A program made the translations under genes and the position numbers. A DNA stretch of 64,000 bases from Saccharomycopsis malanga (taxonomy: Eukaryota > Ascomycota > Saccharomycetes > Ascoideales > Saccharomycopsidaceae). The notes below the pieces were generated by a model. It was not told the origin of the DNA, did no database searches, and saw only the letters and a program-made list of their open reading frames with translations. Of the stretch, positions 48,002-58,077 are shown in pieces (position 1 is the first letter of the stretch; each line of letters opens with the position of its first letter). The stretch covers positions 2,542,001-2,606,000 of the forward strand of contig CP025321.1 of the NCBI GenBank assembly GCA_004014935.1, read 5' to 3'.

Positions 48002-49304
48002 TTTTGGTTGGCTCAATCACAAGCAGGTGTGCTGATTGTATATATTAAGCTGGTCATAAAAACTGCAATAAAATGGGTATTGGGTTTGATGTTTTCAATT
48101 ATTGTATTTATACACGTTAATACATGATTTTTTCTGCTTTACAGTCATAAAATTTTTTCTGCTTTATAATTTCTTCTGCTTTACAATCATATAGAACATA
48201 TTTGTCTCTTCTAGCCTAAAGCATTGAAACTTGTCATGTGTATCAGCACCTGTTCCGAGCTTCCCTAATTAACGCGGGGTCCCTAACCAAATCCAATATC
48301 ACCAATGGAGCTAACAGATGCCAAGAATTCTGCAATTTTGAATTGCCCAGTAGGTGTGCACCTTATGATATCATATTCTCTGTAACTGTTTACACGTTCA
48401 GTGGGTGCGATTTAGGCTGAATGTTCCTGCTTTTTGGCAGACTGGTAGCAGCTGACGGCAGCGTATATTTTATAGGTAGTATACTATATATTATATATGA
48501 AGAGATAATAAAACATCTTTTATCTTATTGAACAGCGTTTAAAGTTTACGGTCAATAACAAACTTAGACAATTGTGATAGATTTTAACGGTCAAACGTTT
48601 ATTGTAGACAGCAGGAGACTGCCGATAATCGACACCCGAGATGCACTTCACAAGTTTCCAGAAACAGAGACTCTCAACATGGCCTAACAAAAAAAGGCAT
48701 GTGGTGATGTACTCTGGAGCGTATTAGAAGAAGTATCAACAGGACGCGACTTTTATATAATTGCAGAGCTTCGTAAATTAATAATGATAGTTATTACAAT
48801 TACTTATGATCGGCCCTCGGAATCCTTGAAAAAGGGGGGATGCCTAGTATGCGCGTCGGTGAGTCTTTCCTATAAACGGATAATCACCGTTGATGGTATA
48901 GCACTAACTCCACATAAGCCTTGCCCAAGAACTTGTATAGCTTTAGTAGATGTCCAGCTTGGCTCTTGGCCCAGTAGTTTACTTCTATATATGGGAGGCC
49001 CAAGCCATTGACTCGCTTCTTGCACACGGATTTGCTGGTTTGCTCATGACGCTATTTGCTTGCTTATCCGGTTTGCTCGTGAATAATTAAGGATTTATTA
49101 TTAAAAATTTGATTTAGTTTACTAGGTCATTGCTAATTTTTCTTCTCTTTCATTTATTTTTAGCATTACATCCTCATATTGTATTTATGAACATTTCTTG
49201 TTTTTGCCTATGAGTCCTTTTTAATTATAATCTGTCAAATAATAAGAAATCATCAAAACACAACTACGTTCTATTGAGACACTTCTCACTCAATCTACAG
49301 TCAA
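48002..49304. other. 1.3-kb intergenic region APC11 to PH-like gene
   Basis: No gene is recognised. A TTTTCTGCTTTA-type repeat lies at 48128-48190. A 75-codon frame at 48784-49011 has no recognised motif and is not called. TATA-rich DNA lies at 48468-48500. Confidence 0.55.
48128..48190 (+). repeat. Short repeat TTTTCTGCTTTA(C/T)A, three copies
   Basis: TTTTTTCTGCTTTACA, TTTTTTCTGCTTTATA and TTCTTCTGCTTTACA occur about 20-25 bp apart; the first and third are each followed by a TCATA word (CAGTCATAA, CAATCATAT). They lie about 130 bp after APC11. Confidence 0.75.
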
Positions 49305-51332
49305 ATGCTTGACGACCCACCAGAATATTCCCAGGGCAACTTGCCCTCATACCAGTCTAGCAATACCCATTATGCCATTGCCTACAAGAAAACAGAACTT
49401 GTCTCTCCATTCCATGTTGCAAAGTCCAGATCTTGGAATCCTGTCATTGTTTGTCTTAACTCTACTCAGCTCAATTTCTACTCGTTCAAATCGTCTCGTC
49501 TTGCAAATTTTGTGGATTTTTTCTTCAAGAAGATTGATCTCTGTGTGGAAGAACTGTTTGCCAGAAAACAAGCAGAATCCTTTTCAAAGAATACGTCTAC
49601 TGCCACTGCGGCTCTTTACGATGATGACGAGTTTGATGCTTGGGGCGGCCCTGGTTCTACTAATAATGGCTCAATGAGAAACATGCTCAAACATGCAAAT
49701 TTACTACCAACTGGTCCTACCAGCAAGTTTGATAACAGCATTCTTCGCTGTAAAACAGGTTCCTTCTACGATGTCTTCAATACTATAGCCTCAATATTCA
49801 AAATTCCTCAGAATGAGGCTGACACCATCGCAAAGCTTATTTTCACTAGTTCCCCGCAATATGGTGACCACGGCCGTGAACTTAATCACTATTCCCCCCT
49901 TATGGGCGCCTTGGACAGTTCCTACACTTTACAATACTGCCAAATAGGAAAAGCTTCTGACTATGAAAAGAAAAACTTTTTACTTCGCCTTCGGATCGAG
50001 CTTGACCAGTTGCTTTTAAAGTTTGTCAACTTAAGGTCGCTTGTCCAATGGTATCATTTACTTGCTGGTTCTGTCCAGCTTTCTTTGCCTGTTGAGCAGC
50101 GTTTTGCTGACAAGAATAAGACTATGTCTGGCCGTTTTGTCAGAAGATCTGTTGCAAGACACTTTGTCAACGACAATGGCTCTGATTTGTTTAACGCCAC
50201 TGTCGCCACTACCAACAATATCTTCCACCTTCGCAGAAATAGTGATGTATCTATTAATTCACACTACGAGTTTGACACGCTGCGGCGCAATAGTGCCTAT
50301 GAAAATGGAATGGTATATGATACTCTTGACAAAAACCAGCGGTATTCCATCTCCTTGGTGGAATCGATGGATTTCTATAGACACATGCGTAAGGTAAACC
50401 CTCTCAGACCTAATATAAAACAGTTCCATCAAGCTGCCCTTGCAAGCAGCAGTCGCAGCATCAATTTGGACCAGTCAGGGCTGCGCTCGTATCGTGCTGA
50501 CAGTAATATCAGTGACACTTCTGTTTCCAGCGAGCCAAGCTCCTTATCGCTACATAGTCACCATGTTGATGAATCGTCGCTGCAATCCCCTGTTTCAAGT
50601 GACAATGAATCACTTGTACTGCCTAAAAACACGCCTTCACCCCCTCTAAACGTATTGGACTACCAACTTATTAATGAGGTTGAATTGTTTGATGTTATTT
50701 ACGCCTACAAATGTATTCGTTCTCTTCGCAGCTCTGACCAATGGATGAATTGTTTCGTTGTTCTTTCCTCTAAGGCTCAAACTGCTGGCGAAACTATGGC
50801 CAGTACAACTTCTGTCAACACTACAACCAACAAAAAACAAGCACTTATAAAAAAAATTCGCAAGAATAGCACTTCTAAACAAAATACTGCCGAAACTCTG
50901 GTTGCTGAAGCCATTGATTCCACCGCCGGGCCGAGCCTCCACCAACTCTCTAAGTATGGAGTGCAGCTATTCACCTCTGAATATGCCAGTCGCGCAGCCT
51001 ATGAATCTTTGAGCCCGATAGATATTGAGACACATTGGGAATTTCGAGAAATCCAAGCGTTGAACGCTGAGTTCTTCAAAAAAATCCTCGCTGTGGCAGA
51101 TTGTTCAAAGAGGTCTCTTGAAGAAAAGAATAGTGCTGAAACTCCATTTTCCAGATTTGTTTTTATCGACAGCTACTCAATTCTCAAGTTTTTAAAAGCT
51201 CTCAAGGCTAACAAATTGTCTATTTTGAATAGATCTGTTGATTCCCAAGGCAGACAAGTAATGGTGGAAAACAAACCTTTGTTCTGTAAAACTATGATGA
51301 TCATTGAAGAAGGACTAATTGGATGGTTGTGA
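49305..51332 (+). CDS. Probable PH-domain protein (YHR131C/YNL144C-like)
   Basis: The 675-aa protein begins MLDDPPEYSQGNLPSYQ with a PPxY-like motif, followed by a segment that reads like the start of a PH fold (WNPVIVCLNSTQLNFYSF, about residues 44-62). Ser-rich linkers separate further folded blocks. The second, YQLINEVELFDVIYAYKCIRSLRSSDQWMNCFVVLS split around about 450-490, resembles the end of a split PH domain, and the C-terminal block FVFIDSYSILKFLKAL looks like another ordered part. The layout recalls the yeast pair YHR131C/YNL144C, whose cellular role is not well defined. The likely function is phosphoinositide or membrane association; this is inference. Confidence 0.5.
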   Translation: MLDDPPEYSQGNLPSYQSSNTHYAIAYKKTELVSPFHVAKSRSWNPVIVCLNSTQLNFYSFKSSRLANFVDFFFKKIDLCVEELFARKQAESFSKNTSTATAALYDDDEFDAWGGPGSTNNGSMRNMLKHANLLPTGPTSKFDNSILRCKTGSFYDVFNTIASIFKIPQNEADTIAKLIFTSSPQYGDHGRELNHYSPLMGALDSSYTLQYCQIGKASDYEKKNFLLRLRIELDQLLLKFVNLRSLVQWYHLLAGSVQLSLPVEQRFADKNKTMSGRFVRRSVARHFVNDNGSDLFNATVATTNNIFHLRRNSDVSINSHYEFDTLRRNSAYENGMVYDTLDKNQRYSISLVESMDFYRHMRKVNPLRPNIKQFHQAALASSSRSINLDQSGLRSYRADSNISDTSVSSEPSSLSLHSHHVDESSLQSPVSSDNESLVLPKNTPSPPLNVLDYQLINEVELFDVIYAYKCIRSLRSSDQWMNCFVVLSSKAQTAGETMASTTSVNTTTNKKQALIKKIRKNSTSKQNTAETLVAEAIDSTAGPSLHQLSKYGVQLFTSEYASRAAYESLSPIDIETHWEFREIQALNAEFFKKILAVADCSKRSLEEKNSAETPFSRFVFIDSYSILKFLKALKANKLSILNRSVDSQGRQVMVENKPLFCKTMMIIEEGLIGWL

Positions 51333-52055
51333 TTTACTAATGATAGTTTCCTTCTTATTTAATACTGATACCCCCTACAATTCTTAACTGTGTTACTACT
51401 ATATTTATATTGCTACATATTTCACTTCTAGACTACCTTTTTTTGTATAACTTGCTCACTTGTCATTTACTGTGAATTTTGCGCTTTAAGACAACTATAC
51501 TATACTCAATAATATACCCTACTATTATCATTACATTGTGTACAGTAAATTGAGTAGTTTGAAATGCATGGTCATTCAAGAACATTGTCATTAATTTTTG
51601 TTCTAACATTACGTGTGATTCGTTAGTCCTGAAAATTTCATTACTTGTAATCCTTTAATTACTTGATGATACATTTTACTACTTAATAACTTATTCAAGT
51701 ACTCGGATTTGTTTCAATTATTTTCTTCGCACTTTTAGTCTTCTTCTATTTCAAGTTCACTATCCTATGCTTTGTTTTTTCATCGAGGAATAAGAAATAA
51801 ATAAACACAAATTAAGTGGTGAAATCTCGCCCATACAATTACTTAGAATTATTATCAGTTTTCTATTTACACTTTTTTTCTATTAAATTTGTCACTTTAA
51901 TAAATGAACAATTCTGCAAAACTCATTGTCAAAAAGGTTCTCACTTTCAAAACTCGTTAATCTACAAATTTATGTCATGAAAAAACCAGGGCAAGGCAAG
52001 TACATGATCGAATCGTAAAATAAAGCTATAAAAATCAGAAAAATCATACAAACGC
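51333..52055. other. Convergent 3' region PH-like gene / ILV1
   Basis: No gene is seen in 723 bp. The sequence is very T-rich, with repeated ACTACT and ATTACTT words between 51640 and 51710. Confidence 0.55.
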
Positions 52056-53828
52056 TCATTTCAAAAACTTCTGTAACACGTAATCATCAGTCACGTCCTT
52101 GTAGTAGTAATTCAAGTCTTTCAAGAATTTTTCCAACTTGTCTTCATCACCAGCAGGGACGTCTAGACCGGCAAGAACCTTACCGACATCTTGACCGTGG
52201 TTTCTGTAATGGAACAAGGTCAAATTCCATTGGTTCTTCAATCTATCCAAAAAGGTGGTCAAAGCACCAGGCTTTTCAGGAAAAGCAAAGCTTATGATTT
52301 TTTCGTTAGGCAAGTCAGCATTGCCACCTACGAGGTATCTACCATGACTCTTGGCGATTTCATTATCACTAATATCGACCGCTTCAAAGCCCAATTCGTT
52401 CAATTGACCAATAATCTCATTGACTTCGCGTTCGCGATCGTTCACAGTAAAAGAAGTGTAAATGTAAGCATTGTTCAACTTCTTACCACCCAACTGAGCG
52501 TTTTTCAATGAATAACGGTAACTGAACTCGGTCACAGATCTTGGGTGTATGACATGTTGCAACTTTTGGAAAGAGCCTGGAACATCAGGGATGGAAACCA
52601 ACATAAACACTTCACGACCTTCACCAAGAACCGCTCTTTCTGCTACAAATCTCAAGCGGTCAAAATTCATGTTAGCACCAGAGATAATTGACACATAGGT
52701 CTTGTCAGCATGGCTAATCTCTGGATGGCTACTGATATACTTTTTGATACCAGCAACAGTCATTGCGCCACTTGGTTCAACCACGGATCTAGTATCTTCA
52801 AAAATGTCCTTGATAGCAGCACTAATTTCGTCAGTATTGACCAAGACAATATCGTCAACGTTTTTAGAACACACTCTGAAACATTCAGTACCCATGACTT
52901 TGACAGCAGTACCGTCAGCAAACGAACCAACTTTTTCCAAAGGAGTTATTTTCTTATTTTTTAACGAGCTGTGCAACGTCGGAGCATCATAAGTTTCCAC
53001 ACCAATAACCTTGATATGAGGAGCAATTCTTTTCAAGTATGAGGCTACGCCGGAAATCAAACCACCGCCACCAACAGCACAGAATACAGCAGAGATCTTG
53101 CTTCCGCTGATTTGACGAAGCAATTCCATGGCAATTGTGCCTTGGCCTGCAATAACATACGGATGGTCAAAAGGAGGAATATTAGTGTACCCTTCAAGCA
53201 TTTCTAATCTTTTGCATTCAGCCTTTGCAGAATCGAAATCGTCCCCATAGAGAACAACGTTGGAGCCAAGTCTCTTGACGTTCTTAAATTTGATCTCAGG
53301 AGTAGCTAGTGGCATCACAATAGTGGATTCAATGCCCAACTTGCTAGCACTGAAGGCCACACCTTGAGCATGGTTACCAGCTGAACAAGCAATAATACCT
53401 TTCTGTTTCTGTTCGGGTGTCAAGTTTGCAATCATGTTGGCTGCCCCTCTAAGCTTGAAAGAAAACACTGGCGTCATATCCTCTCTCTTGAGAATAACGT
53501 TGGTGTTGAGTTTATTGCTCAATGAAACTGCATTGGTGATAGGCGTCTCGTCAATGAAGTCATACACTTTAGATGTAAGAATCAACCTGACGTAATCTGG
53601 TGTTCCATCTGCAAACCTTTCAGACTCGCGCAACTCTTTGAAAATTTGAGGAGCATCAGTAGTACTTTTAGTACCTGGTGCATTCTGTCTGGTATTACCA
53701 TGACGTTGAACTGTAGAATTGAATCTACATGATAAGACACTTCTAGAAACCAATCTGGCCTGAAGATGAGAAACAAACTTGGAACTGAACTGCTTCGACA
53801 GCAGCGATACAGAATATGTCAAAGCCAT
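52056..53828 (-). CDS. ILV1: Threonine deaminase (threonine ammonia-lyase), mitochondrial
   Basis: Ilv1 converts threonine to 2-oxobutanoate, the first step of isoleucine synthesis in mitochondria, and is feedback-inhibited by isoleucine. The 590-aa protein has a presequence rich in Ser, Arg and Leu (about 1-50), then the PLP lysine in VFSFKLRGAANMI, the GNHAQGVA loop, the phosphate-binding GGGGLISG, and ASN-type blocks GANMNFDRLRFVAER. Two ACT-like regulatory domains fill the last 170 residues (VSIPDVPGSFQKLQ, FPEKPGALTTFLDRL). The length is close to the S. cerevisiae enzyme (576 aa). Two adjacent CTG codons lie in the presequence (residues 9-10). A Gcn4-type site is located upstream. Confidence 0.96.
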   Translation of the reverse strand: MALTYSVSLLSKQFSSKFVSHLQARLVSRSVLSCRFNSTVQRHGNTRQNAPGTKSTTDAPQIFKELRESERFADGTPDYVRLILTSKVYDFIDETPITNAVSLSNKLNTNVILKREDMTPVFSFKLRGAANMIANLTPEQKQKGIIACSAGNHAQGVAFSASKLGIESTIVMPLATPEIKFKNVKRLGSNVVLYGDDFDSAKAECKRLEMLEGYTNIPPFDHPYVIAGQGTIAMELLRQISGSKISAVFCAVGGGGLISGVASYLKRIAPHIKVIGVETYDAPTLHSSLKNKKITPLEKVGSFADGTAVKVMGTECFRVCSKNVDDIVLVNTDEISAAIKDIFEDTRSVVEPSGAMTVAGIKKYISSHPEISHADKTYVSIISGANMNFDRLRFVAERAVLGEGREVFMLVSIPDVPGSFQKLQHVIHPRSVTEFSYRYSLKNAQLGGKKLNNAYIYTSFTVNDREREVNEIIGQLNELGFEAVDISDNEIAKSHGRYLVGGNADLPNEKIISFAFPEKPGALTTFLDRLKNQWNLTLFHYRNHGQDVGKVLAGLDVPAGDEDKLEKFLKDLNYYYKDVTDDYVLQKFLK

Positions 53829-54236
53829 TATCAGTTGTTGATTACCACCGTTTTTTCCTATTCTGTCAATATCTACTGTTTATCCAACCTTTAAGTAAGT
53901 CTCTATATATGACTCAATGGCTCTGATTTTTCACATTTTTCACGCATGCGCATCGCAATGCGCCCTTGCATGCGACACGCCACGAATTGTCCTTATTGAA
54001 AATACTCTTATAAAACAGCTAATTGATATATTAAACTCCTGAAAAGTATCCAAATTAATTGTCACTCTATTGTTATTAACACCTTTGACTAGTCTTCCCT
54101 ATTATAAGCATCTCTATTTAATGTGTTATGAGCCCGGTGGTTGGTATTTAGAAAATAAAAGCGAATATAGTCAACTAGTGGGGATCAAGACCAGACTATT
54201 ATATAGGTATTACGACAAGGCCAAAAAGGTGTGGTT
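53829..54236. promoter_or_regulatory. Divergent promoter ILV1 / MAD1
   Basis: The 408-bp region holds a Gcn4-type site and a GC-rich block with ATGCGCAT and CCCTTGCATG words (53941-53983), an exception in this AT-rich DNA. No gene is seen. Confidence 0.55.
53910..53916. promoter_or_regulatory. Gcn4-type site TGACTCA upstream of ILV1
   Basis: TGACTCA is the full palindromic Gcn4 site. It lies 82 bp before the ILV1 start, as expected for general amino-acid control of an isoleucine gene. It directly follows a TATATA stretch. Confidence 0.75.
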
Positions 54237-56408
54237 ATGATGTTGAAGAACTCGCCGACTGCTGAGGTCACGGCGTTAAAGTATCGCATCAAAGCCGTGG
54301 AACAGGAAAAATTGTTGTTAGAGGCTTCAAAAGATGAGGAAATCAATACTCTTAATAAGAAGTGGCTTGCGGTAAACCAACAGTATCAGGAAGCTTCGTC
54401 ATCGCAAACTTTTTTGTATAATGAGAATGTTAAGCTTGCAGAGAAGCTACGAGATGTGGAGGCCAAAAGCAAGGCAACGTATAAAGCTCAGCAGCTGCAG
54501 ATTGAAGAGCTTCATTGGACAGTAAGTCAGTTGAAAGAACAATTACTAAGTAAAGATCAGGAAGTCGAGTCTTTGGCAAATACAAATAGCGTAATTGGGT
54601 CAAAACTAAAGGGGTATGAGAACCAAAGACGTCACTTGAGGGACGAATTGCAAGAACAATTGAGAAACGTGCTAGGAGATAACACTCAGCTTAACCGTAA
54701 AATCCAGGATTTGGAAGCTGAACTTTTGAGTGTGAAGAACAGTAGTAGCAGGGCAGAACTAGCTATCAGCACTGAAGATTTAAATGTATTGAATAAGAAT
54801 TTGATCCGACAATCTACAGAGAACACGCAGCTCAAATCACAACTTTTAGTGAAACAATTAGAAATCAAAGATTTAAAAAGTGATGCAATGCTAATCAAAC
54901 TTCTTGAAGAAGAGAAAAAATCTTTGAAAAGCACAATACAGACCCAACAGGCATCTCTCAGTGCCCAATATTCCCAAATTAATGAGTTGGTGCAAGAAAA
55001 TATAAGTCTAAAGCATGATAAAGAGCAGTTTTTTGTACTACTAGATGGACAACTACTTTCTGAAAAAAGTACAAATGATAAACTTTTCCAATACAGTAGC
55101 GGAAAGAAACTTGTGGATTTTATCCAGCTGTACAACTCATTTAGCAGTCAACATTCTCGAGACCAATCAAAAATAGACTTTTTGAAAGCAGAATTGAATG
55201 ATATGAAAACAATCTTTGAAGACCAGGCAAAGACAATTAATTATTTGAACATTAAAAATAACGAGTTAACAGGCCAAGTTGAACTTCAAAAGCAAGAAAG
55301 CATTACATTTGTCAATGAAATACACTCACGTCATTCAGAGATTCAATTGTTGCTTTTGAAAATTAACAGACTCGAGGAGTTTAATCTTTCCTTTAAAGAT
55401 TTTGCCACTAAGCATTCTAGTTCAAAAAAGGACACTGAAGATAATACTGAAGAAAAGACCGAGAACACAAACAGTGGTATTGATCAGGCATCCATCCTCG
55501 CTGAGCTTGATTCGAAAAACAAACAAATTGCTGGTCTAGAGGAAGCACTCGATCAATATGTGAAAAATTTGGAGCAGCAAAAGAATTCTAATGAACAGAA
55601 CAAACGACAAAAGCTTGATAATGGCTCCAAACGTTCGTCAATAGTTGATTCTGAAAATAAACTACTCAATAAATATCACGACGAGATTCTCAAATTGAGA
55701 AAAGAAATTGTTAATCTCGAAGAGCTTAACAGTGAGTTGGTAAATGATTCAAAAACATATCAGCATCGCGTGGAAAAATTGCAAGCATATATTGATAATC
55801 TTCCTAAGATAAAAGAAGAACAAGAACATCCTAGAATTCTTGAACTATTTAATAACCCAGTGAGAGACTACCAACGAATCAAGGCAGAAACACTCGATGT
55901 TTTGAAGAAAGAAAACTCTGAGCTTTTAAAACGCTTAGAGGAATTTAGCAAAAAAGATACGTCTTCCTCTGTTGACTCCCTGGTCACACTTATTCCAAAA
56001 TCTGTATTAGATAGATACATGGTCCAAGTTGAACATAGTGAAAAAGAGATCGAAACCCTAAATAAGAAACTTGATCGGTTGAAAAAGGTGTATGGACAAA
56101 AGTCTGCAGAGGTTATTAAAACAATATCCTTACTATTTGGATTTGGCGTCGAGTTTTTCGCAGATTCCAAAAAAGTCAAAATCAAGCCAAAACAGTATGG
56201 TGCATTGGAAAAGAAAACCGATAATAACAACTATTTGGTTATAGACTTATTCAACAAGGCATTGCAGATATCCAACAGCTCAACTGAGGAATTTACCAAA
56301 AAATGCGAGAGTTTGATCAATTACTGGGTGAAAACAAAAGGTGAGATCCCATGCTTTTTGTCAGCATTGAACTTGGAGTTGTTTGAGTATGACCAGCTGG
56401 GTAAGTGA
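54237..56408 (+). CDS. MAD1: Spindle assembly checkpoint protein Mad1
   Basis: Mad1 is a coiled-coil protein that recruits Mad2 to unattached kinetochores. The 723-aa sequence is almost all coiled coil from residue 10 to about 600. Near the C-terminus, KLDRLKKVYGQKSAEV contains the RLK motif known to bind Bub1, followed by the globular C-terminal domain (ISLLFGFGVEFFADSKKVKIKP, described in parts; then LVIDLFNKALQIS and GEIPCFLSALNLELF). The segment HPRILELFNNP near 540 could be the Mad2-interaction motif, whose consensus is a basic residue, two hydrophobics and a nearby proline. The ATG at 54237 is the first in frame; the GTG two codons earlier is discounted. Confidence 0.85.
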   Translation: MMLKNSPTAEVTALKYRIKAVEQEKLLLEASKDEEINTLNKKWLAVNQQYQEASSSQTFLYNENVKLAEKLRDVEAKSKATYKAQQLQIEELHWTVSQLKEQLLSKDQEVESLANTNSVIGSKLKGYENQRRHLRDELQEQLRNVLGDNTQLNRKIQDLEAELLSVKNSSSRAELAISTEDLNVLNKNLIRQSTENTQLKSQLLVKQLEIKDLKSDAMLIKLLEEEKKSLKSTIQTQQASLSAQYSQINELVQENISLKHDKEQFFVLLDGQLLSEKSTNDKLFQYSSGKKLVDFIQLYNSFSSQHSRDQSKIDFLKAELNDMKTIFEDQAKTINYLNIKNNELTGQVELQKQESITFVNEIHSRHSEIQLLLLKINRLEEFNLSFKDFATKHSSSKKDTEDNTEEKTENTNSGIDQASILAELDSKNKQIAGLEEALDQYVKNLEQQKNSNEQNKRQKLDNGSKRSSIVDSENKLLNKYHDEILKLRKEIVNLEELNSELVNDSKTYQHRVEKLQAYIDNLPKIKEEQEHPRILELFNNPVRDYQRIKAETLDVLKKENSELLKRLEEFSKKDTSSSVDSLVTLIPKSVLDRYMVQVEHSEKEIETLNKKLDRLKKVYGQKSAEVIKTISLLFGFGVEFFADSKKVKIKPKQYGALEKKTDNNNYLVIDLFNKALQISNSSTEEFTKKCESLINYWVKTKGEIPCFLSALNLELFEYDQLGK

Positions 56409-56997
56409 CAAAGCATTCGCCTGTTTATCTTTTGTGAAAGTTGCTTCTTGATATACAAATTAGCATAATATATTTTAGCTTTCGTACAGATTTGAATGAG
56501 ACATGAGAAGTAAAAAATGATATTTTGTAATAAATTCTTGTAACTTTATGAGAAATCTTCGGTTTCCTGTCTTTATTGCACTAACTCTCTTTGTATGTCT
56601 GACTTTAAGTAAAATAAAAAAGAAAAATTGGCTAAATTTCAAAATTTATGGGACATTTTTTATAAAATAAACAAGATCTTTACCCTATATAAAACATTGA
56701 GGCTCACAAAACATATAGACCAATTTTTTTGATAAAGTTATTAGCTAAAGAGATCCTAAAAATCAGATTTATGTATTTGCTAAATTTATCAAATCACTAT
56801 AAACTCAAGTAAATAAATGCAAAATGATTTTTGTTTCAAATTCAATACCACGCATTGTCGAAAAACAAACTACTTTTCCCTGAAAGATTTTTCAATATTA
56901 TTAGGTTTTGATAATGCCAGTGTTATTCGATAAATCACTTTATAATTATTTACAAACGACGGTAGCAAGACTCGAGTCATAAAAACGAAAGTGAGGA

Positions 56998-57056
56998 ACG
57001 CCACACAAAAAAGTGTGGCGCATGCCTTAATCAACTCGGCCACGAGATGATAATAA
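56998..57056 (-). other. tRNA-like A-box relic with perfect hairpin
   Basis: On the minus strand, GTGGCCGAGTTGATTAAGGC looks like the D arm and box A of a serine or leucine tRNA. It is followed by CGCCACAC-TTTTTT-GTGTGGCG, a perfect 8-bp stem with a T6 loop. A box-B-like GACTCGAGTC lies about 55 bp further on (56969-56978). The acceptor and T arms do not pair, so this is not a working tRNA gene. It may be a decayed tRNA or a Pol III promoter relic. Confidence 0.45.
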
Positions 57057-57426
57057 AGCACTGCAAATAAGCAGGCAGCCCATCTAATTTGCAGATATGC
57101 CACTGAAATATAATAGAAGGCTTAATATCAGTAGTTAATTTACTAATTCCTATAATTTAAATACGTCACATTTTTGTACAAATTTGTCTTCAATGAGACG
57201 TTGTACTCACGTAAATTGCCTGTGAATAATGATGTGAATTGGGAGATATTTAATGTTTTAAAAGCTTCATTTTAGGATACAGTACAAGTATGATAACCTT
57301 AAAACGGACAAATTAATTTTGCTAAGAATGTAACTAAAACTACTGGCTTATTTTATGGTAAAATGCAACAATAGTTTACATGGTAGTTGATATTGTGAAG
57401 GAAATTTTATATAGAGCAAACATATT

Positions 57427-57755
57427 ATGGTAAGAACAGTCTTGATTGGTGAATATATAAGACATATTATTTTTATCAATTTATGACGGTCAATGTCTTC
57501 ACACTTCAACCCCTTTGAAATTAGAAATCCCTCACCGAAAGACTTGTCAAAGTGTTGTTTGACGGATCCTCGGAAGCTAACTCCGAGAAAAGCCTACGCC
57601 AAAATCTGACGATCCTGTCAAACTTGAAAGGGTCACACTGTGAGAGGATATATAAAGCTTGGGAAATCTGTTTGTATAGTAGAAAACAGACACCCAAGTG
57701 CCTGGAGAATATTACGAGGAGCAACAACATTTATCTAGGGTCTTGTAGAGGTTAA
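57427..57755 (+). CDS. Candidate small CX9C-type protein, possibly spliced
   Basis: A plus-strand frame open from 57525 to 57755 has no in-frame ATG but encodes C-ERIYKAWEI-C-LYSRKQTPK-C, three cysteines spaced by nine residues each, the spacing of small proteins of the mitochondrial intermembrane space. An ATG directly followed by GTAAGA (57427-57432), a CTAAC at 57577-57581 and an AG at 57586-57587 would allow exons 57427-57429 and 57588-57755, giving about 55 residues from MKSLRQNLTIL. The donor is not the best yeast form, and no family is certain; similarity to the Cmc4/Cox17-like group is only in spacing. Confidence 0.28.
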
Positions 57756-58077
57756 AAAGAAGCATTTTGTAGTTGAGCCAATTGAACAGTTTCATAGAAA
57801 ATGGAGGTTAAGGTTTGCTGCAGATCTCCGTTGAAGCCGATGTAGTTTACTGTGAGAGAGATAGGAGAGCAATCAAATGGGATAGGATTTAAAAGCGTGT
57901 CCAGCCACTATATTGAATTGATTCAGCTTGTATTTTTGTTTTGTTTGACTTGTATGTTATTTTCTGCAATTGTACAGGGCTTATTTGGAGTTTACTTGTT
58001 ATCCAACTGAACCCAGACTATCGCTTGATTTCTACAAGGGCTTGATACACAGCGTATTCATTTGAGTAAGAGCAAAC

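Larger units (their letters stand above)
56409..58077. other. 1.7-kb region between MAD1 and MIR1
   Basis: No firm gene is present. A tRNA-like relic with a hairpin (about 56970-57056) and a possible spliced small CX9C gene (57427-57755) are described separately. The rest is AT-rich. Confidence 0.55.

Noticed and set aside
48784-49011. 75-codon frame between APC11 and the PH-like gene
   Set aside because: No motif or coding-like pattern is recognisable and the composition resembles non-coding DNA.
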